Assembly: GCA_039621445.1 (NCBI GenBank) | Contig: CP154955.1 | Location: 24,665,385 to 24,729,384, forward strand | Source of the DNA: Euglena gracilis | Taxonomy: Eukaryota > Euglenida > Euglenophyceae > Euglenales | DNA length: 64,000 nucleotides | Direction of reading: 5' to 3' | Shown here: one piece after another, positions 41,251-54,439 of the stretch | How positions within the stretch are numbered: the first letter of the stretch is position 1 | Layout: each line of letters opens with the position of its first letter | Translations under genes and position numbers: made by a program | Notes under the pieces: model-generated | What the model saw: only the letters and a program-made list of their open reading frames with translations | What the model was told of the DNA's origin: nothing | Databases searched by the model: none

Positions 41251-42890
41251 GGACCCTCCCACTACCGTAACCCTCCCGGGGACCCCCACCGGCGCCGGGG
41301 GGCCAATGGCCGAGGTTGGGGTCTGCTCCCCCTCCCCGGAGACTACTCCTGCACTGACGGGTGGAGGGTCCGGCTGGCCATTGTTGGCTTCTCTCCTGTT
41401 GTCTTGCTGCTGGCGCTCAGGGGGGGGGGCAAGCGGGCCACCCAACCAACCAGACTCCAACACCACGTCTCACGGTGGCCCGCTCTGGATTTGCTGGCCC
41501 TCAAAGCAAAGTGCCAGCCACGAGCCCACGAGAAGCGCTAAAACGACGGAAAGGCAAGCAGCCAAGGCGGCTGCTGCACTCGGGCAGCCTGCCAGGGTGG
41601 GGAGCGCCTTCAATGTACATTATGGTACCCCGGGGGTGTCATGGCGGCTGCCCTCCCGAGGGCAGCCGCCATTCAAGCAGCGCCTGCTCCCTGCGTGCCG
41701 TGGCCCCGTGCCTCAGACACCGCTCTCGACCTGCCTTTCCTTTCGCGCACTTGCCTGTTTTGTTTTTTTTATATATAAATTGCCGAATCGTCAACGCTAG
41801 CGTTGCTTTGAATGACGGTTGTGCAGAAACTGATTTTTGTGTATGCGTCTGAATGCAGCCAGCGAGGAACAAAAACGACTCCCGCAGTATTGGGTGCCTG
41901 CTGTTGGAAGGACCCCCATAACACAATTTTTTAAAAAATACAAAGCCTGGACCAAATCTGAGGCTGAATTATTTTTCTGAATCATGTTCAGATGACGATT
42001 TCACTGCTTCAAAATATTCAGCAAATACAGCTGTTTTAGCTGGAGAGCTTTATTGTTCATTGTAAAATGTAAAACATTTCAAGTTCAAAAATTCTTGCAT
42101 TTGTCCCATTTTGAGACTCCAGGTGTGTTTTGGTAGCACAGTTCAAATAAGAGGGAGAAAAATCAAATATCCTTCTGTCCTCGTTACCCATACCTATTTT
42201 GGATAAATGTTTTCTTTTTCCCCAGCCTATCTGGAGGAAAAAAGAACAACCACATTCTGAAAATAAATACTGTGATAAAAAAATTTGTTGCTTTCATCGT
42301 TGTTGGTTGCACTGATTCCTCAAATTTTCAAAGATGGTTTCTCCAAACTGAATTTTGCATGTATCCCTGTTTCTTTTGTCTGTTGTCAACCTCATGCCTT
42401 CACCTCAAACCCCCCCCCCCCCCGAACATGCCCAGGAAGTTGCCCAGAGATGCCCAGAAAATTCCATGAAACTCTGCAGATTTACCCAACATCACTTGTT
42501 TTAATCTACAAAAAGTTTTTTGTTCCAAAATTGTGTACTTATTACTTTTGTTCATTGTGAAATGTGCTGACGTATGGCCGTACATACATACAAAGCATTT
42601 CTGTCATCACCAACGATGGTGTGTATTACATGTGCATCACCAAAAAAATATGTGCCACACAGGGATTTGTTGGTTGCACCGCGTCCCAGACAAGCCGCAA
42701 CACAGCAGCACATTGAGTTGGGAGGCTCGGTGGGGCCCAACCACAGCGGGTCCGCCCCCCTGAGGTTCCTTTTGAAAAGGCACGGTATGGCCCGCGGAAC
42801 AGCGGCCCCCATGCCACACTCCGCTGTCAACCCCTCCCACACAGCCCGCACGGCGCACAGCCCATGGCCCAGCTCCCGGCCGCTCCGCTG
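41251..42890. other. noncoding or unresolved
   Basis: GC-rich open sequence to 41.7 kb in several overlapping frames without clear splice context, then AT-rich DNA to 42.9 kb. No supportable gene. Confidence 0.4.
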
Positions 42891-42919
42891 AGCCGCCGCT
42901 GCTGACCAGGCAGCCGCCT

Positions 42920-43495
42920 CGCTGTCCGGGGGAGGCCGGCAGTCCCTACAGCGGCCACCTCGCCGTCCGCATCCTGTCCACGGGGGGCGGCAGGTCCCTC
43001 CACGCCGAGGGCCCTCCCCCTCGCCCTCCCCCGAGTGCCGGGTGGCTCCCCCCCTGGAGCAGGTCCGAGGCCCCTCCACAGTCTGGTGGTGGCCGAGAGT
43101 TGATTTTGGGGCTTTTCCTTTTGAGCTGGCCGAAGATGTCCTCTGCTGCAGTGTGAGTATTCTGGTTCTGCGCACTTGGAGTGTGGATGTGTCTGTTGTG
43201 CCAGCTCGGCGCCGACCCCCCCCCCCCCGCAGTTCAGATTTGTCAAACAGAGTCCCCCCTCGTACAAGCCGCCAACCCCCAAGTCAGACAAGGAAAGATT
43301 ACGATTTTTCTTGGGCTGGGGCGGAGCATTCACACCGAACTTCAAAGTCAATGTCGTGTTGCCAGAATGCTGTGGCGATGTGAGCGTGTGGGCATACGTT
43401 CATGCCGCGGCTGTTGGATCCCATGCGCGTTGTTTTGGGGGATGGCGCGCTGGGGGTCTCGCGGCAGTGGATTCCCGTGGCCCAAATTATTTATG
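42920..43495 (+). CDS. candidate exons upstream of the duplicated gene
   Basis: A GC-rich block near 42925-43060 reads PGEAGSPYSGHLAVRILSTG then GGRSLHAEGPPPRPPPSAGW in one frame. A second block near 43402-43495 reads RLLDPMRVVLGDGALGVSRQ then WIPVAQIIYDPFF. Both look coding-like and lie just before the 10.6 kb repeated unit on the same strand. No domain or start recognised; frames are not joined. The minus strand of the first block is also open. Confidence 0.3.
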
Positions 43496-44028
43496 ACCCA
43501 TTTTTTCGATTTCGAAACAAAATTGGTGGTTTCAGTGTGATTAGTCGGCCATGGGGGGGGGAAGTGAGGTTGGGGTGGTGGGTGGATGGGCTTGGAAAGA
43601 TGTGCCACCCTGGTTACCAAGTGAATCCATGGGCCCACCCTTGCTCTGCAGACTGTTGCGCCGCCGGACCACCAGCAAGTGTGCTGCTAGGGCTCTTTTG
43701 ATAATGATGGTTCGTCTCATACCCGGCCCCCCCCCCCCTTGTCGTACGACCACCCCTCATTTACGACCACCCCCCGGTCGTAGTTTGCAGGTCATGGGGT
43801 TGTTATCCCCTCCCCCCCCGGGCGCAGGTTGCAGGTTGCGAAAAACTTAACACCACCTTACCTACAACCGCCCCCTCATTTACGACCACCCCCCAGTCGC
43901 AGGTTGCCGGTTATGGAGGTGTTACGACTTATGACCCCCCAGTCGCAGGTTGCAGGAACCCGGTCGTTTCAAAGTATGTTGGCCTAAAATAGTATGGCAC
44001 ATTTCAAGGAATTTTTCTGTTTCTTCAG

Positions 44029-47000
44029 GCACCTTAAAAATGACGATCCTGTATAATGATACCTGGCCCGCATCTGTTTGCAGTGGCCAAACAAACAGCT
44101 CGGCGTTCATTGACCTGGCATATGACGACGCTTTTCAGCAGCTGAGGCAGACACTGCAGGTGTCACCAGCGGAGCTTTCCTTCCTTGGATGTGGGCGAGC
44201 TGACCATTTGCCCCGACTGAAGAAAACTTGAATCTTGTTGGATCACCATCAGGACGATGGTGGGGGGGGGGTCGATCCCCCACTCACCACCTTGGGATTT
44301 CGGGGATTCCTGTACAGCCCATCCCCAATCACCAAACTTAAATTTTTTTTCTGTTGCAAGGGCAATTATTTATCACAGAGGGTTTTCAGACCCTCCACCG
44401 TGCATCTCTTTGGGGACCCGGGGAGGGTTGCTGGGCTTGTTCTAGAAATTTGGGCCATTGTCCCAATACCACCCCCATCGCAACCCCCCGTCCCAATGAC
44501 TCTACAGCTGCATTTTGCACTGCCGCCCACAGTAATGGGCCCTATTAGTTGGACTCTGACCGTGAGGCAGTTTCTATCCCCTCAGCAAATACCCCCGGCT
44601 CCTCAGATTAGGAAAAACTCATTTTTTTTCTGACCCAGGAAGCCTGCACCAACAGCACAATATCGATAAGAAAAACGTAGTAGGAGTACCCCTCATTGAA
44701 ATCCCAGGAAATCCTAGGGGGGTCCACTACCAGGGCTAATCAGTGGGAAAAAATCTCATTTTAACAAGTGAGCGATGCAAAGCACCGGAATATTTTGGAC
44801 CTCAAAAACTGCCAAAAATGTCATTTTTGTCCATTTTTGGGGTTTTTTGGGGGGAACAAAATAATCCAAAAAAAACACAGAGAAACCTCATTTCCACCTC
44901 GGCACACAGTGCAGGAGGAATTTTTTTTCTGTCGGGGTGACCCCACAGACCCCGCCAACTTTTGTTTTTTGTAGTGAAATGCCAGCTAGTGGACCCCCCC
45001 CCCCCAGGGTCATTATGCAAGAGCCCAGTGGCAGACATATGTGGAGGCTCGCTCCATCGGCTGGGAAGAGGGGCTTGAAGGAATGGCAGTCTCCGCCATT
45101 GCCGAAGGCCCCTGCGGTTCTTTCCTCCCGGATGGAACCCCTCCCATTCGCCAGGGCATCGACGACGGCAGCGGGCGACTGCAGGCAGCGCAGCTGGCTG
45201 AGCTCGAGGGACGTCTGGGCCCTTTCCACCTGTCGCAAGAGGTGTGTGTCCCTGGCACACCATTACTTTGGTGCACACCTCCCCCCCCCCCTCTGGATGA
45301 TTGCCCTGGTCCCTTTTTGCTGAAAATGTGCACAAAAATGTTTTATCTTTGAGTTGCTCTACCTGAGACGTTGGAAGGACTGATCATAGCACAGTTCTTC
45401 AAAAGTGGCAATTCCTCCATGTCAGCAAGCAACATGGCCACCCCCAAAATAGAAGACCCCCAAAATAAACAAAACAAAAAACCCCCTGCCAGTTTTCAGC
45501 AAAAATTGAAAGAGAAGACCCCCAATAATTATGTTTCCAAAATAACATTTCCCTTGTATTTTTGGAAAGTTCCAAAAGCCAGACCCTGAAAACTGTGCAA
45601 ATGCTCCAAAAATGCATAAATTTTTCGAATTATTAATTTTGCATCCTTCATCTTCATTGGAAGCACAGGAAGTTGTCAGGGTCCCCGGTCTTAGGCGGCC
45701 TAAATCGCACTTCAGGTTTTGATTTTTAGCTTGCACTTTGGCGCAAATTTTCGATCTTTTTGAAACCCGGCGGTAGAACCCACCCTTTTGACCCTCTGGT
45801 TCCGCGGAGACCCTCGACAGTGGCGTGCGCGTCATTTTCCGATGTTGGGACCTGGGGAACAGGCCCAATTTTGGTGTTTTTCAGTCAGTTCACCATTTTG
45901 AAAAAGGCTCAAAACCCCTGGTTTGACCGCCGAGACACTTGATTTTTCCCCAAAAAGTGCCAAAACCCCCGTTGTGAGTCCCTCATTTTTGAAGCCTTGA
46001 CTGTGTTCCCCAGATGGTGCCACACAGTCCAGGTGACAATTGGCCCTTTTTGTTGCTTTTTTTTTTTGGGCTCTGCGATGCGTCCGTGAAGGGTTGCCTG
46101 CTGAGGCGTCCAGAGGGTGGTCTCTGCATACACGTTGTGAAAAGTTGGAAAAAATGGCATGTCACAAAGTTGTGATCCCTGGGTACTTGAAATGCGAGGA
46201 GTGGTACAGCGGGAACCACCCAGGTGGAGGGTTTGGGGCGGATTGAGGGCAAGCCCAGGGACCTGTCCCAACGTCTGGTGAGCAACGCCAGGCCCCACAC
46301 TGCCGGGCACAGAAGGCAATGTTTATGGACATTGCGCTTAAGCGCAAGTTAAAACAGAAGCCCCAGAGCTTATGGGAGTCCCTCTGATGTGATACGGTGT
46401 GTTGGGGGCCCCTCTCTGAACGACCAGTGTGCGGACTTGGTGAGGAAATACATTGCGCCGAAGCGCAAACCATCATACAAAAAAAGATGAGAAGTGCAAA
46501 CAGGCGGCTGACGTGTAATCTGAATGAACAAGCAGTGCATTATGTAGGCATGTCCCTTGCGCTTCGGCACAATATATTTCCTCACCAAGCCCGCACACTC
46601 CCCTGAGCTTATGGGAATCCCTCTGATGTGATACGGTGTGTTGGGGGCCCCTCTCTGAACGGCCAGTCTTCTGTTTTAACTTGCGCTTAAGCGCAAATTC
46701 TTTACCTTACGCTTAAGCGCAAGTTAAAAAAAATTGCGTTTAAGCGCAATGTCCTTTCAAATGGCAGATTGATTTGAATGTGTTCGTGCTGTGTGAGAAG
46801 GTGGGCGATAGAGGAGAATGATGAGGGGTGTTTGAGCGCAGCTGTGCCAGAAGCTTGTTTGGTGCTTTTGAACTATCCAGGCACTGGGGAGGGAGTGGCT
46901 GTTACAATAAGACGAATCGTGGGCGGTAGGTTGTGGAGCCTCACTGACCTTGCACTCGGTGCACAAAGTTTTTTTTTGGGATGTTGACAGAAAGACCTTT

Positions 47001-50000
47001 TTCGGCTGAACAATGCCCTTCATCTGCCCGGTGTGATGTGGCTGTCTGGTGGGTTGCAAATTACCAAAAAAGGTGTGTCAGCATGTCTTCCCTTCTCCGC
47101 CGTTGTTGATGGACCCTTTCGATTTCTCAATTCCATTCGCTCATCCCAAAAGTTGTGTGTTTCAAATCCTGGGCGAGGAAAGGGGGGTGACGAGCTTCTT
47201 TAAAACACTTTTTCGGCGTCCAAAACTGTTTCCTGGGCTGTGATTCCCAGGGTTCATCTGGTACCGGTTCTTTTCCAAACAGAAATTTTCCGACTTTCAA
47301 AAGTCGGCCAAAAAGAAGGGCCCCTCAGGCATGCTTAACTGCGAGGCAAGTGGGAGGAACCTCCGGCACTGGAAGTTGGGTTTACAACGCATAGGACAAG
47401 ACACGTCTGGATATCAAGAAGTTGGTGGTTGTTTTCACAGACCAGGGGGTTGGCTTCCTGTCCCAGTTAATGCTGCCCTGTTCGCTCTGGTAATGAGATG
47501 CTTCCAGGACTACTCTCTCCACCCGCAGTGATAAAAATGAGATATTAAATATTGATAACTGTTGCGCCACAGCGCAATGGGCAGGCTCAGGTATAAAATT
47601 TAAGAGTTACATTGCGCCAAAGCGCAATAGAAATGCACTGTTTAAAATTGCAAAGCAGCGTGGCTCTTGCGCCAACACGCAATGTTGACCAATTTTAAGG
47701 CAACGTGACTGAGAGTAGGCTTCCATCCCCCTGTCCTGCATTTTTGTGCTCTATCCCCTCTGGTGTTCATCTCTCAGGGCCGTTCTCCCCCACCGTTGTG
47801 AGATAAGTTTTAAACAGTTATATTTGCGCTTTGGCGCAAGCCATGTTGCTTTTGAATTTTTAAAAATTTTATTTCTATTTGCGCTTTGGCGCAAGGTAAC
47901 TCTTAAATTTCCATTCTTCATGAGCCTACCGATTGCACTTTGGCGCAAGGGAAGCACATGCTGACATAAAAGTTGTTATCATTGTGCAAGTGCGGCAATG
48001 GTCACCCACGTGTTGAACTACAAAAAAGTCAAAAATTTGCGCCAAAGCGCAAATGCTTTTTTTGTTATGAAAAAAATATTTACTCCAAAGCGCAAATGCA
48101 CAATGGAGTCCCCTCGTTTCATCACCCGCCGCTTTGGGTCCAGGCACACTGGGCCCCGGGAGCGCTTTGCCCGTAGACCGTGGAGTTCCAGGTCGTTGCT
48201 TTCGTCCCCAGGCCCTGGGGTAGAGGGAGACACTATTTTCAGACTGTCCTGAATCTCAGGCCACGGTGTTCGAAAACAAAATTTTTTTTTTTGGATTTGC
48301 GCGTCGGCGCAAATTTTCAGTCACTTTCAAAGGTAAGTGCGAGTTAGGGCGCCTAAGCCGGTACCAGCCAACCTGTCAGGTCATTTTTCATTGCATTCCC
48401 CCTGAAATGCCCAACCCAAATTGTCAGGGTCCTTGGTACGGGCCAACCTGTCATGATAGATAGTTGTCAGGGTCCCCGATACCACTGGCCAAGGGTGTGG
48501 AATTGGCTTGTCTAAAAATACATAGATCCATATTTCTTACAAAGAATATAAAAAGTTGGAGGTGAAACCTAGTGCAACGCAAATGTGCATGTTATACAAC
48601 TTGAGTCCAGGTTTTTTTTTGAAGAACCCCTCAAAAAAGTGAAGCTCAGGATGTGGCAATTATCTCTGGTGAATGCGTCGTTGAAAGAAATTATTTAGCA
48701 CCATACTCATTGATATTCATGCACGAACAGCGGTGCAGGAGCCAGACAAGATTTATTGTGTGTTGTGGTATCATTGGCGGCTGCCCAACACATCTTGTCT
48801 CCTCCCGGCCTCTGGAGCAATTTGCATTTGGCCATGTGTGATCTCTGCCCTGCCAGTCACCCCTCCCCAGGCTTTTGCTGACCTTCAGAAGTCTCTGGAC
48901 ATTGTGCTGTTGCCGCTGAAGAGCAAGGTGTGGGTGCTGTTCTCCCTCCTGTTGCCTCAACCCAATCCGTTTGATATTCATTTCGGAGCTTATTAATGGA
49001 GTCTGCCAGACCACCTTTGGCGGGGACCAGGGCGTTGCTCGAATCGAAGGGCACCCCATCCCCTGGGGAGTCATGCCATTGAGCAGTATTTTTCCAACCT
49101 TGAACCCCGTCGACGAGTTTTGTTTATTTTCCCAGCCACCCAAAGGGCTCTCGGGCGGCAACGGGACGGTTTTTTCCGCTGTTGGGCCATCAAAATGGGT
49201 AAACATGGGCTGACCAGGGCATGATTGGTCAAAGGTTGATTTCCTTGCATCATTGGCAGCTTCTTTGAGCATTTTTTTAGTTGATTTTTTGCCTCCCATT
49301 TCGATCTTGGGTGGCCCAATTCCACCCTGGGACCGCTGTGCGGGTCAGCCAGCAGCCTTTTTCCCGCCAGCACAAATTTTCCAGCCTCTGCTCCGGGGGG
49401 GGGGGTCGCCGGCGACGCCCATTTTGCGGAGTTATTGTTTTTCTTTGTGCACCTTTTGAAAGGGGCTTAAGATTTAATTGCTGCCAACCAAAAGTCTCTG
49501 AAATTTAAGGGGTTTGGCCAAAACGGTTGCAGGCGCGCCGAATTTCTTCCGTACAATGAAGGGGGCAGCCTCTCGGGTCTGAAACCCCGAGTCTGGGCCA
49601 CCCCCTGGTTTCACAAACCTGACCCGGTAACGCTGTGTTCGGCGAGGGTTTTGCCGTTGCAGAGGTCGCCACAGCCCATGATTGAAACGTTGGCCGGCAA
49701 AGGGAACATGGACACGCACCGCTGTCTCGGCTCTGCCACCCGGCTGCCGAGTCCCAGACATCGGCTGCAGAAGTCGTTTTGGGGCGTCTTTGCTGGAAAG
49801 GTCTCACGTCGCACTGCCAGTACCAGACGTGAGGTTTGCTGTGCAAGAGAAGAGGGGGCGTGAGGACAGCCGCAGAGGCCGCTTGGACATATGTGCAGCA
49901 GCGGGACCAGTGGTGTACTGACGCGGAGGCCGACGCTCCCGAGAGGAGGGTGTATGCCGTGCCACAGTACCCCCCCCCAAATAATAAATCCCCCGGTTTA

Positions 50001-51530
50001 TTATTCGGACACTCGAAGTCGGGGTCCAGGGGGGTTTTATTATTTGGGGGGAATTTTGGGGGGGAGTTTTATTATTTGGGCAAATTTTTCCATGTCAAAA
50101 ATCGACCCAGAAAACCCTCCACAGGCTCCAATGGTCACTTTTTTGGCCTTTTTGGGCTTCTTTGAAAAATGGGTGCTTTTTGGTATATTTTCTGCACCAA
50201 TTTCATCCATTTCTGTGACTTTTTTTTGCAACGTTTCTGCCAATTTTCGAGTGTTTTTTTGCCTTTGACTTCACACCTGCCGGAGGGCGGGTTTATTATT
50301 TGGGCGGCCGAAGTCAGTCCTCAGAGGGGGGGGGTTATTATTTGGGGGCGTTTATGGACTCCGGCATCTGCCGACGGTCGCACGTGCCCAGTTGGGATGA
50401 CAGACGAGGACACCCCCAGCCCACAGTTTGAATCAGGGGCAGCCGAGTGCCCCTCCAACCAAGTCACACGTGCATTTGTGCCATTTAAACACGCCATATG
50501 TGTACATGTCCAAAAAGCCCACTCTCCTGTCCACGTGCGCATTTGTGTGTGCCATGCCTGCACGTCTTGTGTTGACGTCCAGTGGGGGTACCCAGAGATG
50601 CCACCGGAAAGTTCCACAACCGTCACATGAAACACCGCAAGCATCACTTTTGCCGCCATATTAGAGAAGTTGCACACCCTCTCTGTCGTAATAGCCAGAG
50701 GTGATGAGCGAGCCCCCCATTTAGCTGGTTGGCCCGCAATGGCGGGAGTGCCTTCTAACGATATGGCTGCGTGGCAGGCAGAGGGTTTGCTGCATGGAGG
50801 TGGGCAGGGTATTGCCCCTGGCCACAGGATCGCACCATTTGCACTTGATTTGCAGTCGACCTCTGGAAGCCTAGGTCTCATATCTGCCCCTCCCTTCAGA
50901 TTAGCGTAAATGTTCTGCTGCAAATCCATGATGCCAAACTTGCCATTCAGATTGATTCCATAATTTTTTAAAAGGTTTTGTAGCACGGGGAGGGAGAGTG
51001 GTTTCTGGGCCCCTGCCAGTGGTGGGGTGCTCACGGCCACCTCCAAACGGGTTGGCTTATTTTTATGTTTTTCCGCAGCTCTTGAATGCTATCGGCGGAG
51101 GCAGTCGGCTGGCAGAAAATCTAAAGGAGTTGCACGCAGCAAGTTTCAGTTTGCAACACATTCCAGATGTGCAATGCATTCTGTCTCCACAGGGGATACC
51201 CTTCGAGCGGGTGGCACAGCATTTCTATCCCCGCGTCAGCTGGGATGGGATCAGACCTCTCCTTACTGTGTGTACAACAAAAATTTGGAGTTTTGGTGTG
51301 TTTTGGCACCGCGACATGGAATCCTCCCCTGAGTTTGATTGGCATTTTTGCCCACTTCAGGCACTTTTTGGCCCCTTTTTGGCCATTTGTTTTGGTTTGT
51401 TCCATTTTTTTTTTTGACCTACACCCATTTGTGCTATTTTGATTATTTTCAGCGAGAAATGTGGAATAACAAAAATTGCGCAGATGCAGTGACCACTGGT
51501 GGGGTGCAATGCTGCGAACGCGATTACTGA
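44029..51530 (+). CDS. unidentified multi-exon gene, copy 1
   Basis: Exons: 44029-44159, 45029-45241, 48871-48927, possibly about 48990-49060, about 49870-49968, 51079-51267, 51453-51530. GT-AG joins in phase: RQTLQ to WQTYVEARSIGWEEG; the next exon ends GRLGPFHLSQE; AFADLQKSLDIVLLPLKSK; AEAAWTYVQQRDQWCTDAEA with DAPERRVYAVPQY; LLNAIGGGSRLAENLKELHA, SLQHIPDVQCILSPQGIPFE and AQHFYPRVSWDGIRPLLT; then REMWNNKNCADAVTTGG before a stop at 51528. The predicted protein is soluble and helix-rich; no family recognised. The first exon contains an ATG at 44040 (MTILYNDTWPASVCSG), a possible start. Exon sequences are conserved in the second unit with a few replacements (QAAQLAELEG versus QPSQLAELKG). Exons are AT-richer than RETSAT exons. 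The downstream exon 53449-53576 may or may not belong here. Confidence 0.6.
45730..48310. repeat. dispersed 16-18 bp palindromes TTGCGCNNNNGCGCAA
   Basis: About 16 copies in 2.6 kb, for example TTGCGCTTAAGCGCAA (46344, 46683), TTGCGCTTTGGCGCAA (47824, 47878), TTGCGCCAAAGCGCAA (47610, 48040), TTGCGCCACAGCGCAA (47563), TTTGCGCGTCGGCGCAAA (48297). Arms are constant and the central four bases vary. They occur in introns of the unidentified gene and are repeated at 56.45-58.98 kb in unit 2. Confidence 0.9.
49968..50350. mobile_element. inverted-end element, AAATAATA family (copy 1)
   Basis: The left end is CCCCCCCCCAAATAATAA and the right end is TTATTATTTGGGGG, with further internal copies of TTTATTATTTGGG. 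It starts immediately after the exon ending VYAVPQ at about 49968, so it may be an intron. In unit 2 the right half of the element is deleted (after 60.9 kb). No ORF. Confidence 0.6.
50505..50697. repeat. segment inverted between the two duplication units
   Basis: The stretch from CACGTGCGCATTTGTGTG to CACACCCTCTCTG here appears reverse-complemented in unit 2 at about 61021-61205 (CAGAGAGGGTGTGCAACTTC to CAAATGCGCACGTGG). Flanks are collinear, so a small inversion occurred after duplication. Confidence 0.85.
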
Positions 51531-52320
51531 AGAAGGTGGGCCAAAAATCACCGTGTGTTGAAATTGCCCGTTTGCATAAATTTGAATGCAAGGGCCCAGT
51601 GTCAGTTGTACAGAATACTCTTGTCTATGGTTCCGAGATATTTTTGCCAACAAATCTGAAGCTGGGGCAAAGTCCACACAATTTTTGGCGAATGGGGTCA
51701 ACAGGTCAACCCGTTTTTTTTTTGATATTTTGTTGAGTATTTGACTAACTAGCGACCACCCGGTGTGGATTGGCAATATAACATTTGTGTGTTGGCGTGT
51801 ATCGGCGGGATGAGCATTTGTGTTTCGATGTATATCTCTGACACACAGCCAGGAGAGGGCTGGCCGGGATCTGCCAGCAGTTCGTGCAATGGCCCGCCCG
51901 CCACCAAGCCACATCTTTGCTGAGGAGTTCGCAGTATTCACACAAAGTTGTAAGTCCAAAATCTGCAAGTTGCGATTTCTGTGAAACCATCCTTTTTCCA
52001 GCCGTGGGTTTTTTCCTGGGAATTATTTTCCCTAAATTGAAAAAAAATCTGTTTACTTTTTTTTTACATTTATGCTGATTCTCCATGACAAGTGTTTTTC
52101 TCTTCTGCATTGTGGTCTGAGAAAACTCGTTCTTAACCTCCTCCCCTGAACTGTCCTCCTTGAAAAATTATAAAAATATTTCCCTCTCTGCATTGGTTTT
52201 GCATGACATTTTCCATGAAATGAATAGTATTCAAAATAGAATGAAAATAAAGGTAAATATGTCTATGTGTGTATATATGTGTGTGTGTGTATGTATTCAT
52301 GTGCACATGCGCGCGTAAAC

Positions 52321-52690
52321 CCCCCCAAATAATACCCCCCGGGGTATTATTTTTTAAGTCCCAGCCCGGGGGGGGGAGTAATGTTTTGGGGGGGTTAAAA
52401 AAATAGAACCCAAAATTTTCGAAATTTTTCGAAGTTCCTATAGGAGCCAAAACAGCGCCAAAACTCTCCTTTGGGGTCATTTTTTGTATTTTCTTATGAA
52501 ATTTAGCATTTTTGGGGGTCATCTGATCCAGAAAAGTCGATTTTTTCGTAATTTGTTGTCAAGGATTGTGATTTTTGCCAACATTTTCAGGTCAAAATTC
52601 GGGGGGGTATTAACCCGGTCGTCGAAGTCGGTCCCCGAGGGGGGGGTATTATTTCGGGGGGTATTATTTGGGGGGGGTGATATTATTTGG
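52321..52690. mobile_element. inverted-end element, AAATAATA family (copy 2)
   Basis: The left end is CCCCCCAAATAATACCCCCC and the right end has GGGGGGTATTATTTGGGGGG and GATATTATTTGGGGGG. Noncoding body with TTTTCGAAATTTTTCGAAG. The same element is in unit 2 at 62845-63220. Confidence 0.6.
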
Positions 52691-53448
52691 GGGGAGGGTT
52701 TATACGTGTATATTTGGCAGCAACATCCTATTCGCCCCCCCCCCCCCCGCCCCTGGGGGGCCAAGTAGAACCTCCAAGGGGGGTCCGGGTAACGTCTCCC
52801 GACCATCGGGTTTTTTGGGGGGGGGGTTAGGGTTATGGTTCCGACCGATTCCTGGGGTGCTCCCCCTTTTGGGAATTTAGGAAAGGTTAGGCCGCATTTC
52901 CGGCAGAAATTGGGTCTCATTTTTGTAAATTTACGATGGAAATGCGACCCAAAAATCTTTCCAAACGGGTTCCCTAACTTCCGGCCTGACTTTGTCCTTT
53001 TTTTGTTGTGATGATCCGAACTTAACTTAATTTTTTTTAAAAAGTAAAAATACAATTTTAAAACAAAATTTTAAAATCAAAGCAAGAACTAAAAATTTTA
53101 TTCCAGATTTTTTGTGATTGCATTTTTTTTTGCTCATTTTTGTCTGAGAATTGTCAAAAACTCTTTATACATCCAATGGTTTTTTGAGTGCCCGTAAAAA
53201 TGCTATATTCAAACTAATTTGAAAATGAGGAAAATAAAATCCGCGATCTCCAACATTGGCTGAGTTATGAAGTTTTGTTTTGGCAACCACGTTTTGCACA
53301 CACAACATAATTTTTGTCTAATTTTTGTTTTTCATGTTCAGTGGATACACAAAGGTTGTGTCATTGGATTCAGCGGTGTCCAAGGGCTTTCAAAACTTTT
53401 GTTATGCTTGGGCTCAGGCAAATTGGACTGCCCATTTTTCCGCTGCAG

Positions 53449-53576
53449 CTAGCCGAAGCCGAAGTCTCAACCAGTTGGAACCTGCTCCTAAATTCCAACA
53501 AAGGCATGCCCCTAATCCAGGAGCTGTACAGCAAATTCTGCAGCCTGGCGGAGATGGGGCCCAATGGAATGCCGCG
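53449..53576 (+). CDS. exon of unidentified gene, unit 1
   Basis: Follows CCGCTGCAG and ends CCGCG before donor GTATGT. Reads LAEAEVSTSWNLLLNSNKGM then PLIQELYSKFCSLAEMGPNG. Clear exon by splice sites and composition; its parent gene is either the one ending at 51530 or a separate downstream gene. The acceptor and first bases recur at 63969. Confidence 0.65.
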
Positions 53577-54439
53577 GTATGTCCCTTGGATGCAGGGACC
53601 CCCCCCCCTTTGCTCAACAACCACCCCCCAAAATACCGACCACCCCCCCAGCAGGTCAGGGGGTACATCCAACCCCTCCCCCCCCCTGGTCCGGGGTTGT
53701 AGGAACCCGGTCGGTGGGCAAGAGGGGGTAGCCATCACCGGCAACAGACACAAGAGTATCTGTCCCCCAAATAGAAGATATGGATATCCCTGATGGCTGT
53801 CGCCAGTTTTTTTTAATTTTTGTGACTTGGGGGGGAGGGGGGGTGGGGGGGCGAATGGGTGTGTCCCAGCAGAGCCCCCGGGGTGGGGGGTTTGGGCTGA
53901 GTGGGTACCTCGCCGAAGTTGGGGTTTTGGACAACGCGCCGAAAAAAACGTTTGGATTTAGGCTGACTATTTCACGTTTGATGGAAAGGACTGAAACAGA
54001 TCGCAATGAATCACTGCCCAATGAATGGACCATTCCTGCAGGTGTTCAATGTGAAACAAAAACCAAGAACCCAAAACCAATTATACAAGGCGTGGAAACA
54101 ACAAGAGATGCTCGAGGGCTGATGTTGTTGGCATGAACGGGTCACATGGAATCAGAGGTGAATTTGAAGTGTGGGATATGTGGAGCACACACCTCTCCAT
54201 TTTCCCAGAGATATCCAAGCATCTGAAATTGACATTTCCTCACAGAAGGCATTGGCAATGCTTCTATTCAGACAACATAACATTGGCATTTCAACGTGAA
54301 GTAAGAAGGCATTGCAAAGTTATTTGGGAGGGGAGGTTTGCAGGACGTAAGCGAACAGTTGTATGCGCACCCAGTTTGGGGTTTTGCTTTCCAGCATTTT
54401 GCCTTTCAGATTTGATTTCATTATTGAATATGTCCAGTG
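53577..54439. other. end of unit 1, mostly noncoding
   Basis: C-run and G-run-rich, then AT-richer. An open frame from 54133 (MNGSHGIRGEFEVWDMWSTH) runs about 80 residues but lacks splice context; left unassigned. Confidence 0.35.

Noticed and set aside
48691-49299. Minus-strand 202-residue ORF, also open in unit 2 (59357-59965)
   Set aside because: Persistence is explained by the recent duplication. The plus strand has a splice-flanked exon here (48871-48927), and the minus ORF has no recognisable domain. Not excluded absolutely.
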